Source: Pyrinomonadaceae bacterium
GTDB lineage: Bacteria > Acidobacteriota > Blastocatellia > Pyrinomonadales > Pyrinomonadaceae
Direction: 5' to 3'
Assembly (NCBI GenBank): GCA_013812565.1
Contig: JACCTF010000642.1
Span: 1 to 9,636 of the forward strand
DNA: 9,636 nucleotides
The stretch's first letter is position 1. Each line of letters starts with the position of its first letter. The notes under the pieces are model-generated. The model worked only from the letters and a program-made list of their open reading frames with translations. It ran no database searches and was not told where the DNA came from. Shown one piece after another: positions 1 through 6,403 of this stretch. Position numbers and translations under genes: made by a program.

Positions 1-698
1 CCCAATCCTTGACCTTCGGCTCCTTCTTCTTCGACTACGACTTGGACGGCGCGCTCGACGTGTTCGCCACAAACGGTCACGTCGCCGATGACATCAGCAC
101 TGTGCAGCCGAAGATCAAGTATGCACAGTCGCCACACCTGTTCCGCAATCGCGGCAACAAGCGATTTGAAGAGATGACGGCGAAAGTCGGTCGCTCGCTC
201 GCGCGCCCCGTGGTCGGACGCGGAGCAGCTTACGGCGACTTTGATAACGACGGTGACCTCGATGTTCTGATTACCGCCAGCAACGGCCCGGCGCGAATCC
301 TGCGCAACGACAACGCAAATCAGAACGACATGCTTCGCGTCAAACTTGTCGGCAACCGCTCGAATCGCGATGGCATCGGCGCGAAGATCACGGTCAAATC
401 GAACACCGGATCGCGCGGCTGGAGCATGGTCAAGACCGGCTCCAGTTACTGCTCGCAAAGCGAACTGCCCGTAACCTTCGGCCTCGGCAAACCGGCGGAC
501 AACAAAACTCTCAGCGTCGAAGTCGCGTGGCCGAGCGGGCACGTGGACCGGATCGGTGATGTACGCCCCAATCAAGTGATCGCCATACATGAAGGACGCG
601 GCGTCGCCGCCACCGAACCCATCATCTTCGCCCGCACCGAACTGCAAGCCGCAGCGAAAACCCAGCCGCAGCAGCAACCACCGCCGCAGTCGCCATAA
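1..698 (+). CDS. ASPIC/UnbV-domain FG-GAP (VCBS) repeat protein, C-terminal part
   Basis: The reading frame is already open at the left edge (codons for Gln-Ser precede the TTG at 9), so this is the C-terminal part of a longer protein; the true start lies outside. Two FG-GAP/VCBS calcium-loop motifs of the DxDxDGxxD type are visible, DYDLDGALD (bases 33-59) and DFDNDGDLD (about 237-263). They are followed by an ASPIC/UnbV domain (about 331-590: RVKLVGNRSNRDGIGAKI, then a VAWPSGHVDRI segment). Proteins of this CRTAC1-like family are normally exported, and the FG-GAP repeats form beta-propeller blades that bind Ca2+; the biochemical role is mostly unknown. The tail after the ASPIC domain is low-complexity and rich in Gln and Pro (about 650-695). 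It ends at TAA 696-698, converging on the oxidoreductase gene. The family call is firm; a specific function cannot be given. Confidence 0.93.
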   Translation, partial: QSLTFGSFFFDYDLDGALDVFATNGHVADDISTVQPKIKYAQSPHLFRNRGNKRFEEMTAKVGRSLARPVVGRGAAYGDFDNDGDLDVLITASNGPARILRNDNANQNDMLRVKLVGNRSNRDGIGAKITVKSNTGSRGWSMVKTGSSYCSQSELPVTFGLGKPADNKTLSVEVAWPSGHVDRIGDVRPNQVIAIHEGRGVAATEPIIFARTELQAAAKTQPQQQPPPQSP

Positions 699-939
699 GA
701 TGGTATCCGGCGAACTCATGTTACGCAGTCATAAGGATTTCCTGCGGAGCGGAAGCTTCTGTGGTGGCGAAATTCGCCGGTGAGAGTCTGCTGATTCTGT
801 TCCCGCATGCTGCTCAGCCAAGTTGCCTCTCGTTCTCATAACAAAGTACAAGCGCAACTGTAGCTACTACACGGAAGTACAACGGCGCATGTCGCAGGAG
901 AGGTTTTAGCGTTTCATCCCTGTAGCAGGAGGGTGGCGG
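699..939. other. Intergenic region between convergent genes
   Basis: This 241-base gap separates two genes that face each other, so it should hold transcription ends. CCGGCGAA at 707-714 is complementary to TTCGCCGG at 773-780, and GGCGAA at 766-771 could compete for the same right arm. No T-run follows, so this is not a convincing intrinsic terminator. A short plus-strand frame crossing the area has no coding character. Nothing else is recognised. Confidence 0.4.
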
Positions 940-1938
940 TCAACTTACGCCCGCGCCCAGATGTGAGCAAGCGGAGTTGTCGTAGATTTGTTGCTCTATT
1001 CTTGCTATCTCTCGTCCGACCGCGCCGTTGACCTCCGGCTCTCGACGTGCGATCACGGCTTGCGCGAAGTCGTCGATCAACGGCTGATGAAGGTTCGGAT
1101 GAGGTGGAAGTGTTTCAAGCCGTTCGATCCGGTCGGTGACGATTTTGATCTCTCCGCGGTTGAGCACCGGAACGTGGATCGATCCGTCCTTCCCAAAGAC
1201 GCTTAAGGTATCCTGGGGTTCCGCGGCTGCATGCGTCACGGTCAGCGTGCCGCACGCTCCTTGCTCAAACTGAAACAGGGCCACAGCAGTGTCTTCCACA
1301 TCCCGATGAAAGAACCGATTGGAAACAATGCTACTGACACTCGTGACCCCTCCGAAGAGATGCCTCAGGATTTCGATGCGGTGACAACCGAAGTCAAACA
1401 TCGGCCCGCCGCCGGCCTGCTCTTTGTCGATTAGCCAATGGCGTGGATGGTTCGGGGGTGGGTCGAACCACTCAAAGGCGTTGATTTGCGTAACCACCGC
1501 CTGCCCAATCTCGCCGCTGTCAATTATCTCCTTGACACGTCCGACAACCGGGTAGAAACGACGGTAGTAGGCGACACCTAATCGGACGTTGTTTGCTCGG
1601 CAGGCGGCAATCATCCGGTCGCACTCATCCGTGTTCATCGCCATCGGTTTCTCAGTAAGGATGTGTTTGCCTGCTTCCGCGGCGGCAATAGTTTGTTCCG
1701 CATGCAGATGGACGGGCGTTGCCACGTACACGGCATCAACTTCTTTGTTAGCGACTAACTCCCTCCAACCCTGGTGCCACGCTCGCGCGCCAAACTTTTT
1801 GGCGAAAGCTTCGGCCAAAGGAAAGCGTGCGCGGCTGACGGCGACAAGCTCGCAATTCGGCAGATCACGGAGCGCCGGAGCGACACGCTTCTCAGCGATG
1901 TCGCCGCACCCCACAAGGCCCCATCTGAGTTTCTCCAT
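940..1938 (-). CDS. Gfo/Idh/MocA family NAD(P)-dependent oxidoreductase
   Basis: This 332-residue protein has the usual length for the family. The N-terminal Rossmann fold shows the dinucleotide loop WGLVGCGDIAEKRV (residues 6-19) and the segment VDAVYVATPVHLHAE (67-81). The family signature EKPMA at 96-100 carries the conserved Lys97. The C-terminal domain has GGGPMFDFGCHRIEILRHLFG (start near 176), where His186 is at the position of the usual substrate/catalytic histidine. Family members oxidise or reduce sugars, inositols or related polyols using NAD(P). The substrate cannot be told from sequence, and no sugar-pathway genes are nearby. The ATG at 1936-1938 is preceded by GGAAG at a good distance. 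It is the last gene of the minus-strand run, 132 bases after the intein-bearing gene, with a palindromic repeat between them, so co-transcription is uncertain. Confidence 0.93.
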   Translation of the reverse strand: MEKLRWGLVGCGDIAEKRVAPALRDLPNCELVAVSRARFPLAEAFAKKFGARAWHQGWRELVANKEVDAVYVATPVHLHAEQTIAAAEAGKHILTEKPMAMNTDECDRMIAACRANNVRLGVAYYRRFYPVVGRVKEIIDSGEIGQAVVTQINAFEWFDPPPNHPRHWLIDKEQAGGGPMFDFGCHRIEILRHLFGGVTSVSSIVSNRFFHRDVEDTAVALFQFEQGACGTLTVTHAAAEPQDTLSVFGKDGSIHVPVLNRGEIKIVTDRIERLETLPPHPNLHQPLIDDFAQAVIARREPEVNGAVGREIARIEQQIYDNSACSHLGAGVS

Positions 1939-1965
1939 TCCCGCTTCTTCCTTTATTAATCAACT

Positions 1966-2060
1966 CACGAAGGACACGAAGGGCGCAAAGAACAGAAGCG
2001 GTGCAAGCGAAGACTCTCACTCCGGCGCTGTTCTACTTGGTGTGCTCCGTGTCTTTTGTG
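1966..2060. repeat. Imperfect palindromic intergenic repeat (cacgaaggacacgaagg type)
   Basis: The left arm (1966-1995) contains two copies of a CACGAAGG-like unit and ends in AACAG. The right arm (2028-2060) is its imperfect reverse complement: 23 of 30 left-arm bases match, with one 3-base insertion. The centre is about 32 bases. It fills the gap between the stop of the intein-bearing gene (2071) and the start of the oxidoreductase gene (1938). Transcribed in the minus direction it would fold into a long hairpin, so it may affect termination or mRNA stability. The CACGAAGGACACGAAGG wording is one I recognise as common between genes in environmental bacterial genomes; that part is recollection and not shown by this window. 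Confidence 0.65.
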
Positions 2061-2070
2061 GACAGAATAG

Positions 2071-3717
2071 CTATTTAAGGTTTGCTGTTGGATGCGAGGC
2101 TTGGCTTGCCCTTTTTAGTGATTCAATTAAACGCACGGCATCCTGCTCGGTCAGTTCTTCGCGAGAAGATTTCCCGGTCATCTCTACCAGCAACTTCTGT
2201 TGCGCGCGTCGATCTCCGGGACGCTCTTGCTGAAGCAGTTTTAAGATTTCCTCTTTCTGCTCCTCAGACGCCGTCTTATCTGCTTTGGCAGTTGGTTTTT
2301 CAGGGGTTGCATCGCTCGGTCGTGGTGGCGACGACGGCGCGGGGGCGGGTTTACTACGCTCACTGCCCTGCGCTTCGCCGTGCGTTATCCGTGTCGCCTT
2401 CTCCATCTCTTCGCGACTGCTAAGGCCACGTCTCACTTCGAAGCCAAGAAGTGCTAAAGCTCGTCCTACAGAACCTGTGTTACCAGTAATAGCAACGACG
2501 CCGTTGCTGAATCGCGCATACCATGTCCCGTGCTCTGTGGTCGGACACCACACTTCGTCGTGACCAACATCTTCACGTTGAAGTTGCGAGGCGTAAACAA
2601 ATCGCGACTTCTTGAGCATCTGGAGTGGCACGTCACCGGCTGACGAGAACCTTCTCTTAAGAACAGATCTGCCTTGTAAGGCACAAAGCAGGGCGAAAAC
2701 ATCCATTACCCACGGGCGCGTCTTCTTACCGAACACGCCGTTCTTCTGTCCATCAGCAAGCATCATGGCTTCTAGCATTGCACGACGACAATCTGCGGAG
2801 AGCTGGCTGACAACTCCTGGGAGTTCCGACTCATGCCTAATCCCGAACGCGTCAAACAACCGTCGCACCTCGTGCGCGTGCAACTGCCACTTGTGGGCAG
2901 GCAGACAATCATAAGTCTTGCCGCTGGGAAACGTTCGCGTGTATGGTTTCTCTACCCCCTTACTGTGGCCGTAGCCCGTCATTAAGTCCTGAATGACGGC
3001 GACCGTGTGCGGTTTCGACTGTCCGAGCCCGACTCGCAGTTGTTTCGCGGAAGGACGTGAGAAGTACCCGTCGCAGATAATCCACCCCATCAGAGCGGCG
3101 TCGTTCACAGTCACGTCCGTGTTGTCGCCGCTGGGCGCAACGCACGCGGCAACAATGCGGTCCGCTTTCGTAAACTCGTCGGCGGGCTTTAGTTTGCGGT
3201 AATGATACGTCGCCCCTCCGTCGTAGTTAACTGCCCACCGGTGATTGGAGGTACATGTAACATCGAACCCTTTAGCGTTATGTAATCGCACAAGGGGCGC
3301 GTCAGGAAAGACTGATACTCGTTGCAATGGCACCCACGCGGCAGCGTCGTTACCAACGTCGTCCGCAAGTACGTCTTGCCCGACCTCAAGTTTGTCATAG
3401 CGCGTCCATCCGGCGCGCGTCAGTATCTCAGTGTCGGTCGGCACACATTCGCAATTCTCAATGTAGCTGGTTTTATTGATGTAAGAATCGCCGCGTACTT
3501 CATAGGCGTGACCGGTTGCGGCCGGATGCTCGTCCGTAGAGGTTCGGTAGACCATCGCTTGCATCAGCACAAAGCCGGTTTCATGGTTCATCTCGATCAA
3601 ATTGGTAATGATTCTTCCATCAGGGTGCTTTTCGTAGAATCGCTCGATCCGTTCACTCACGGTGACATAATCGTCGAGGTTATACCGGGCACTTTGTTTT
3701 GGGGCATTGCTGGACAC
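2071..3717 (-). CDS. Phage-type recombination / ssDNA-annealing-like protein precursor, interrupted by an intein
   Basis: The 548-residue precursor consists of an N-extein (1-90), an intein (91-413) and a C-extein (414-548). Spliced, the host is 225 residues. The start is a GTG at 3715-3717 with a strong AGGAGG (3727-3732) nine bases upstream. Host features are DYVTVSERIERFYEKHPDGRI (16-36), a PAATGHAYE segment (65-73), then YINKTSYIENCE joined to TGSVGRALALLGFE. This ENxET-x-x-GRAL pattern is the hallmark of a protein family common in phages and usually associated with single-strand annealing or ssDNA binding. A Pro/Ala/Lys-rich linker (about 452-482) leads to a helical C-terminal domain (483-540, EEILKLL...LTEQDAVRLIESL), resembling the small domain at the end of many phage recombination proteins. 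The role is inferred from the motif, not proven. No phage genes surround it; its neighbours are a TPR gene 84 bases upstream and an oxidoreductase gene downstream. Confidence 0.85.
   Translation of the reverse strand: MSSNAPKQSARYNLDDYVTVSERIERFYEKHPDGRIITNLIEMNHETGFVLMQAMVYRTSTDEHPAATGHAYEVRGDSYINKTSYIENCECVPTDTEILTRAGWTRYDKLEVGQDVLADDVGNDAAAWVPLQRVSVFPDAPLVRLHNAKGFDVTCTSNHRWAVNYDGGATYHYRKLKPADEFTKADRIVAACVAPSGDNTDVTVNDAALMGWIICDGYFSRPSAKQLRVGLGQSKPHTVAVIQDLMTGYGHSKGVEKPYTRTFPSGKTYDCLPAHKWQLHAHEVRRLFDAFGIRHESELPGVVSQLSADCRRAMLEAMMLADGQKNGVFGKKTRPWVMDVFALLCALQGRSVLKRRFSSAGDVPLQMLKKSRFVYASQLQREDVGHDEVWCPTTEHGTWYARFSNGVVAITGNTGSVGRALALLGFEVRRGLSSREEMEKATRITHGEAQGSERSKPAPAPSSPPRPSDATPEKPTAKADKTASEEQKEEILKLLQQERPGDRRAQQKLLVEMTGKSSREELTEQDAVRLIESLKRASQASHPTANLK
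2479..3447 (-). other. Intein with LAGLIDADG homing endonuclease domain (323 residues)
   Basis: This is an in-frame protein-splicing element, residues Cys91 to Asn413 of the precursor. Block A is CVPTDTEILTRAGW with the nucleophile Cys91. Block B is GFDVTCTSNHRW with the T-x-x-H pair Thr156/His159. The first dodecapeptide-type motif is AALMGWIICDGYF (207-219, acidic Asp216). The second is RRAMLEAMMLADGQKNG (311-327, Asp322), preceded by ELPGVVSQLS, like the usual linker block. The C-terminal blocks are DEVWCPTTEHGTWYARF (387-403) and NGVVAITGN, ending in Asn413, followed by Thr414 as the +1 residue. The penultimate residue is Gly rather than the classical His, a form I recall from phage-type inteins. 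Both acidic endonuclease residues remain, so cleavage activity is possible. The insertion lies inside the most conserved host motif, as expected for homing. Confidence 0.93.
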
Positions 3718-3726
3718 GGCTTCTAT

Positions 3727-3732
3727 CCTCCT
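3727..3732 (-). promoter_or_regulatory. Ribosome binding site fixing the GTG start of the intein-bearing gene
   Basis: The plus strand reads CCTCCT, so the minus-strand mRNA has AGGAGG nine bases before the GTG at 3717. This perfect Shine-Dalgarno site makes GTG the likely start despite the absence of an ATG. Confidence 0.8.
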
Positions 3733-3801
3733 CGCTTTGTCTTGTTCAGGAAAGTGTTCTTTCTCGCGTCTGTCATCCTATGTCTTCTGATGTTGCTGTT
3801 T

Positions 3802-4149
3802 TTATTCAGTGCATAGACCGGAAGAATCGGCTATTGGATTCACGTTGGCGAGCAAACCTTCCATGTGCTGCTGAGCCTTCCATGCGCGTGTACGTTTGGC
3901 GACCTCGATGCCCTCGCGCCACACGCGGCGTGCTTCTTCGTGTTCGCCCAAGTTCGCGAGCGAGGTGCCGAGCATTTGATAGGCGGCGGTATAATCTGGA
4001 TTGAGTTGAACCACCTGACTGAGCGCTTCGGCGGCTTCCCTCCACCGTTCGAGTTTTACATACTCGCTCGCCAATCCATACCAGATCATTTCATTGGCGG
4101 GCTGTTCGCGTGCCATCTGAGCAAACAGCTCAACTTTTGATTGTGCCAC
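3802..4149 (-). CDS. Small TPR-repeat protein
   Basis: This is a 115-residue soluble protein with no signal peptide. It carries two tetratricopeptide repeats, roughly residues 19-52 (WYGLASEYVKLERWREAAEA) and 53-86 (AYQMLGTSLANLGEHEEARR), preceded by a helix and followed by a capping helix (88-102). TPRs are protein-binding scaffolds; no enzymatic residues are present, and the partner is unknown. The start is a GTG at 4147-4149, with a purine-rich AGAGGAGAGG just upstream. It lies 63 bases after the small membrane protein gene and 84 bases before the intein-bearing recombination gene, on the same strand, so the three may be one transcript. Short TPR proteins of this form are common in Acidobacteria, which fits the taxonomic guess but adds nothing about its job. 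Confidence 0.85.
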   Translation of the reverse strand: MAQSKVELFAQMAREQPANEMIWYGLASEYVKLERWREAAEALSQVVQLNPDYTAAYQMLGTSLANLGEHEEARRVWREGIEVAKRTRAWKAQQHMEGLLANVNPIADSSGLCTE

Positions 4150-4212
4150 CCTGCCTCTCCTCTACTTGATGAGCCGTACCGGCGTCGTTGGATTATGAAG
4201 CGCGCTTCCGAG

Positions 4213-4455
4213 TTAAAGTGTTATGACTTCCGGCCACTCTTCCTCTTCTTCGATAGCGGCCTGCTGCTTTGTGGGAAGTTTACCTTTTGTGGACAGTCTG
4301 TTTTTGCGGATGGGCGGTTCCTGGTGTTGCTCCCTGCGGATGTTTCTGTGATCAAACCACTTGATGCTCTGCTCGAAACCACGCACCATGTAACGATAGA
4401 AAAAACAGCCTGCAATGCTAAGAGCGATTATCAGCGCGAACAAAGTAACCATCAT
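4213..4455 (-). CDS. Small hypothetical membrane or lipid-anchored protein
   Basis: I do not recognise a family. The protein starts with a hydrophobic stretch, MMVTLFALIIALSIAGCFF, followed by positive residues (YRYMVRGF). A charged, probably disordered tail ends in a run of five Glu before WPEVITL. IAGC fits a lipobox, so it could be a lipoprotein, but a simple single-pass membrane anchor is equally likely. Two starts are possible. I prefer the ATG at 4453-4455, because GGAG (plus-strand CTCC, 4465-4468) sits nine bases upstream, giving 80 residues with the hydrophobic segment at the N-terminus. The ATG at 4491 would add 12 polar residues but has no ribosome binding site. It is the first gene of the minus-strand run. 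A plus-strand frame also spans this area, but it lacks a ribosome binding site and protein-like character. Confidence 0.6.
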   Translation of the reverse strand: MMVTLFALIIALSIAGCFFYRYMVRGFEQSIKWFDHRNIRREQHQEPPIRKNRLSTKGKLPTKQQAAIEEEEEWPEVITL

Positions 4456-4529
4456 CTTCTTGTGCTCCGTAGAACTTTCTTCGGCCCGCATTGTACACCC
4501 AAAGTTGAAGGACGGTTAAATTTGAATGG

Positions 4530-4557
4530 TTCGTAAATTGTGATCATTTCTTGTCAA
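4530..4557 (-). promoter_or_regulatory. Possible sigma-70 promoter for the minus-strand gene run
   Basis: On the minus strand a perfect TTGACA (4552-4557) is followed, after 16 bases, by TACGAA (4530-4535), a poor match to TATAAT. Transcription would begin a few bases further on, 60-70 bases before the preferred start of the small membrane protein gene. The -35 box is good but the -10 box is weak, so this remains a suggestion. The region is the divergent gap between the two gene runs, where a promoter is expected. Confidence 0.3.
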
Positions 4558-4629
4558 GTGTGGGATGCGACTCAGGCGCTTGATCTGTCGCACTAGCCAG
4601 CAGTAACCTTTGGCGAGGAGACAACAAAC

Positions 4630-4818
4630 ATGCAGCAACTCATCTTTCGTTTCATCGCCGCGATCTTCGCATTTGCTATTGGCATCGCCGTGCAGACGGC
4701 TCGGAACGTCTTTCAGTTTTCAGAAGCAGACAATGTAGAGCTTTCCGCGGTTCACCACTGCCTGAGGGAAGCAAGCCCGCTAGTTCCCGGTTTACAGAGC
4801 CAGCGCGTTTCGCTTTGA
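4630..4818 (+). CDS. Small exported or membrane hypothetical protein
   Basis: This is a 62-residue frame with a good GAGGAG (4615-4620) nine bases before its ATG. The N-terminus (LIFRFIAAIFAFAIGIAVQ, about 4-22) is a signal peptide or membrane anchor. The part after about residue 40 looks poorly constrained. A second open stretch in another frame (about 4788-4947) overlaps its end, so the gene could be a frameshifted remnant of a longer exported protein, with residues 1-40 original. I do not recognise the family. It precedes the helicase gene by 142 bases on the same strand; no functional link can be shown. Confidence 0.5.
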   Translation: MQQLIFRFIAAIFAFAIGIAVQTARNVFQFSEADNVELSAVHHCLREASPLVPGLQSQRVSL

Positions 4819-4960
4819 GTTTCGATCCGGGCGGCTCGATAATTTCCCCACCGTGACACGTGAGCAGGCGTTGGCCGTCCTAAACTTTTCAAACCATACT
4901 GCCATCTGCCTAATAGTGAGTTTCGTGCTGCCATTACCGGAAGGATGATTTAAGCTCGCT

Positions 4961-6379
4961 TTGAAAACAGATTCAACCGAACAAGTGTTGCGCTTTGATT
5001 CAGGAACGCTCGTGCTGGATGGAGCTGATCAGGACACACAAGTGCCGACTCCGTTTCAGTGGGATGAGCGCGTGCGGCGTTGGCGTGCCCCGGCTTTGGC
5101 ATACCGCACGGTGTTGCGCGAACTCGTTCGTCAAAAGATACCGCACCAAGATCAGGCACGCGCTTATCACGAGTTTGAGTTTCGCTCGAAACTTTCAGTC
5201 GAACCCAGACATTACCAACAGGAAGCAATTAATCAGTGGCAAGCTGCCGGCCGCCGCGGCGTTGTGATTCTTCCAACCGGCGCGGGCAAAAGTCTTGTCG
5301 CGCAGATGGCCGTTGAATTGACCAAACGCTCGACCCTCGTCGTTGTGCCGACCATCGACTTGATGAATCAGTGGTACGATCTGCTGCTCTCTTCCTTCGA
5401 CGCAGAAGTGGGCTTGATCGGCGGCGGATACTTCGAGATAGGCGCAATCACCGTCACCACCTATGCCTCGGCGTTTCGCATGATGGAACGCTTGGGCGAC
5501 CGCTTCGGCTTGCTGATCTTTGATGAATGTCATCACCTGCCCGGCAGCGTCTACCGCTATGCCGCCGAGCTGGCGATTGCGCCATTTCGCCTCGGCCTGA
5601 CCGCCACGCCCGAACGGGCCGATGGGATGGAATCCATGCTTGAGCCGCTGATTGGGCCAATCATTTACCGTCTTGAAATCGGGCAACTGGCAGGCGAGTA
5701 CCTTGCTGATTACAGTGTGGTGCGCATCAATGTTCAACTCACCGCCCAGGAACGCGAGACCTACGAACGCGAGCGCAGTATCTTCCGACAATTTATCGGC
5801 CGCGAAGGAATCGACTTCGGAAGTCTACATGGCTGGCAGATGTTTATCGCCCGCAGCGCTCGCAGCGAAGCTGGCCGCCGCGCGATGCTCGCCTACCGTG
5901 AGTCGAAGCAAATTGCTCTGGGCACTGATGCCAAGCTGCGCACGCTCGCCCAACTGCTTGCGCGCCACAAAACGGAGCGCGTCCTCGTCTTCACCGCCGA
6001 GAACGAGATGGTCTACCGCATCTCCGAACAGTTTTTGATTCCGGCGATCACACACGAGACGGGCATCAAAGAGCGGCGGCAGTGGCTTGAGATGTTCAAT
6101 CAGGGAGAGGTGCTCGCCCTCGCCACATCAAAAGTTTTAAACGAAGGCGTCAACATTCCAGACGCTTCCATTGCTGTCATACTCGGAGGATCGGCCTCCA
6201 CGCGCGAGCACACCCAACGACTTGGCCGCATCCTGCGCAAGCGTCCTGACAAAGAAGCCGTGCTCTACGAAGTGGTCACGAAGGACACCACGGAGGAGCG
6301 CATCAGCGAACGCCGCAGCGAAGGCTCCCCGTTTCGAGAAGCGAGCGGCGGCAATCGCAGCCTACGCTTCGCAGGGTAA
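4961..6379 (+). CDS. XPB/Rad25-type superfamily 2 DNA helicase
   Basis: This 472-residue SF2 ATPase has all the main motifs: RHYQQEAI (83-90), Walker A LPTGAGKS (104-111), VVVPTIDLMNQW (127-138), DECHH (188-192), LTATPERAD (213-221), VLVFTAENE (341-349), LATSKVLNEGVNIPD (387-401) and QRLGRILRKR (419-428). The N-terminal 80 residues would form the small damage-recognition-like domain of XPB, and about 262-300 the thumb-like insert. XPB proteins unwind or open DNA using ATP; archaeal members work with the nuclease Bax1, whose homologue is the next gene. After motif III, XPB proteins carry a Arg-Glu-Asp motif; here it reads Arg-Ala-Asp (219-221). The start is uncertain. TTG 4961 is the first possible start after the in-frame stop at 4946, and GGAAGGA (4939-4945) is too far away (15 bases) to be an ideal ribosome binding site. 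Confidence 0.93.
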   Translation: MKTDSTEQVLRFDSGTLVLDGADQDTQVPTPFQWDERVRRWRAPALAYRTVLRELVRQKIPHQDQARAYHEFEFRSKLSVEPRHYQQEAINQWQAAGRRGVVILPTGAGKSLVAQMAVELTKRSTLVVVPTIDLMNQWYDLLLSSFDAEVGLIGGGYFEIGAITVTTYASAFRMMERLGDRFGLLIFDECHHLPGSVYRYAAELAIAPFRLGLTATPERADGMESMLEPLIGPIIYRLEIGQLAGEYLADYSVVRINVQLTAQERETYERERSIFRQFIGREGIDFGSLHGWQMFIARSARSEAGRRAMLAYRESKQIALGTDAKLRTLAQLLARHKTERVLVFTAENEMVYRISEQFLIPAITHETGIKERRQWLEMFNQGEVLALATSKVLNEGVNIPDASIAVILGGSASTREHTQRLGRILRKRPDKEAVLYEVVTKDTTEERISERRSEGSPFREASGGNRSLRFAG

Positions 6380-6403
6380 GTGAAAAATCACTTTTAAGTA
6401 GAT

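Noticed and set aside
707..780. CCGGCGAA/TTCGCCGG pairing as a terminator
   Set aside because: The arms are 58 bases apart and no T-run follows, so it is not a standard intrinsic terminator.
589..783. 64-residue plus-strand frame overlapping the end of the UnbV gene
   Set aside because: It is out of frame with the Pro/Gln tail and runs into a non-coding gap; its composition is an Arg/Ser/Pro shadow.
1589..2233. 214-residue plus-strand frame
   Set aside because: It is antisense to the oxidoreductase and crosses the palindromic repeat and the end of the next gene. It is a shadow frame rich in Ser, Arg and Ala.
3322..3816. 164-residue plus-strand frame
   Set aside because: It is antisense to the N-extein and the intein's start, which are clearly conserved on the minus strand.
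4141..4536. 131-residue plus-strand frame over the small membrane protein gene
   Set aside because: It has no ribosome binding site and unlikely composition. The minus frame has GGAG, a hydrophobic N-terminus and fits the gene run, though neither frame is certain.
5195..5791. 198-residue minus-strand frame
   Set aside because: It is fully antisense to the conserved helicase core and its composition is that of a shadow; no ribosome binding site was noted.
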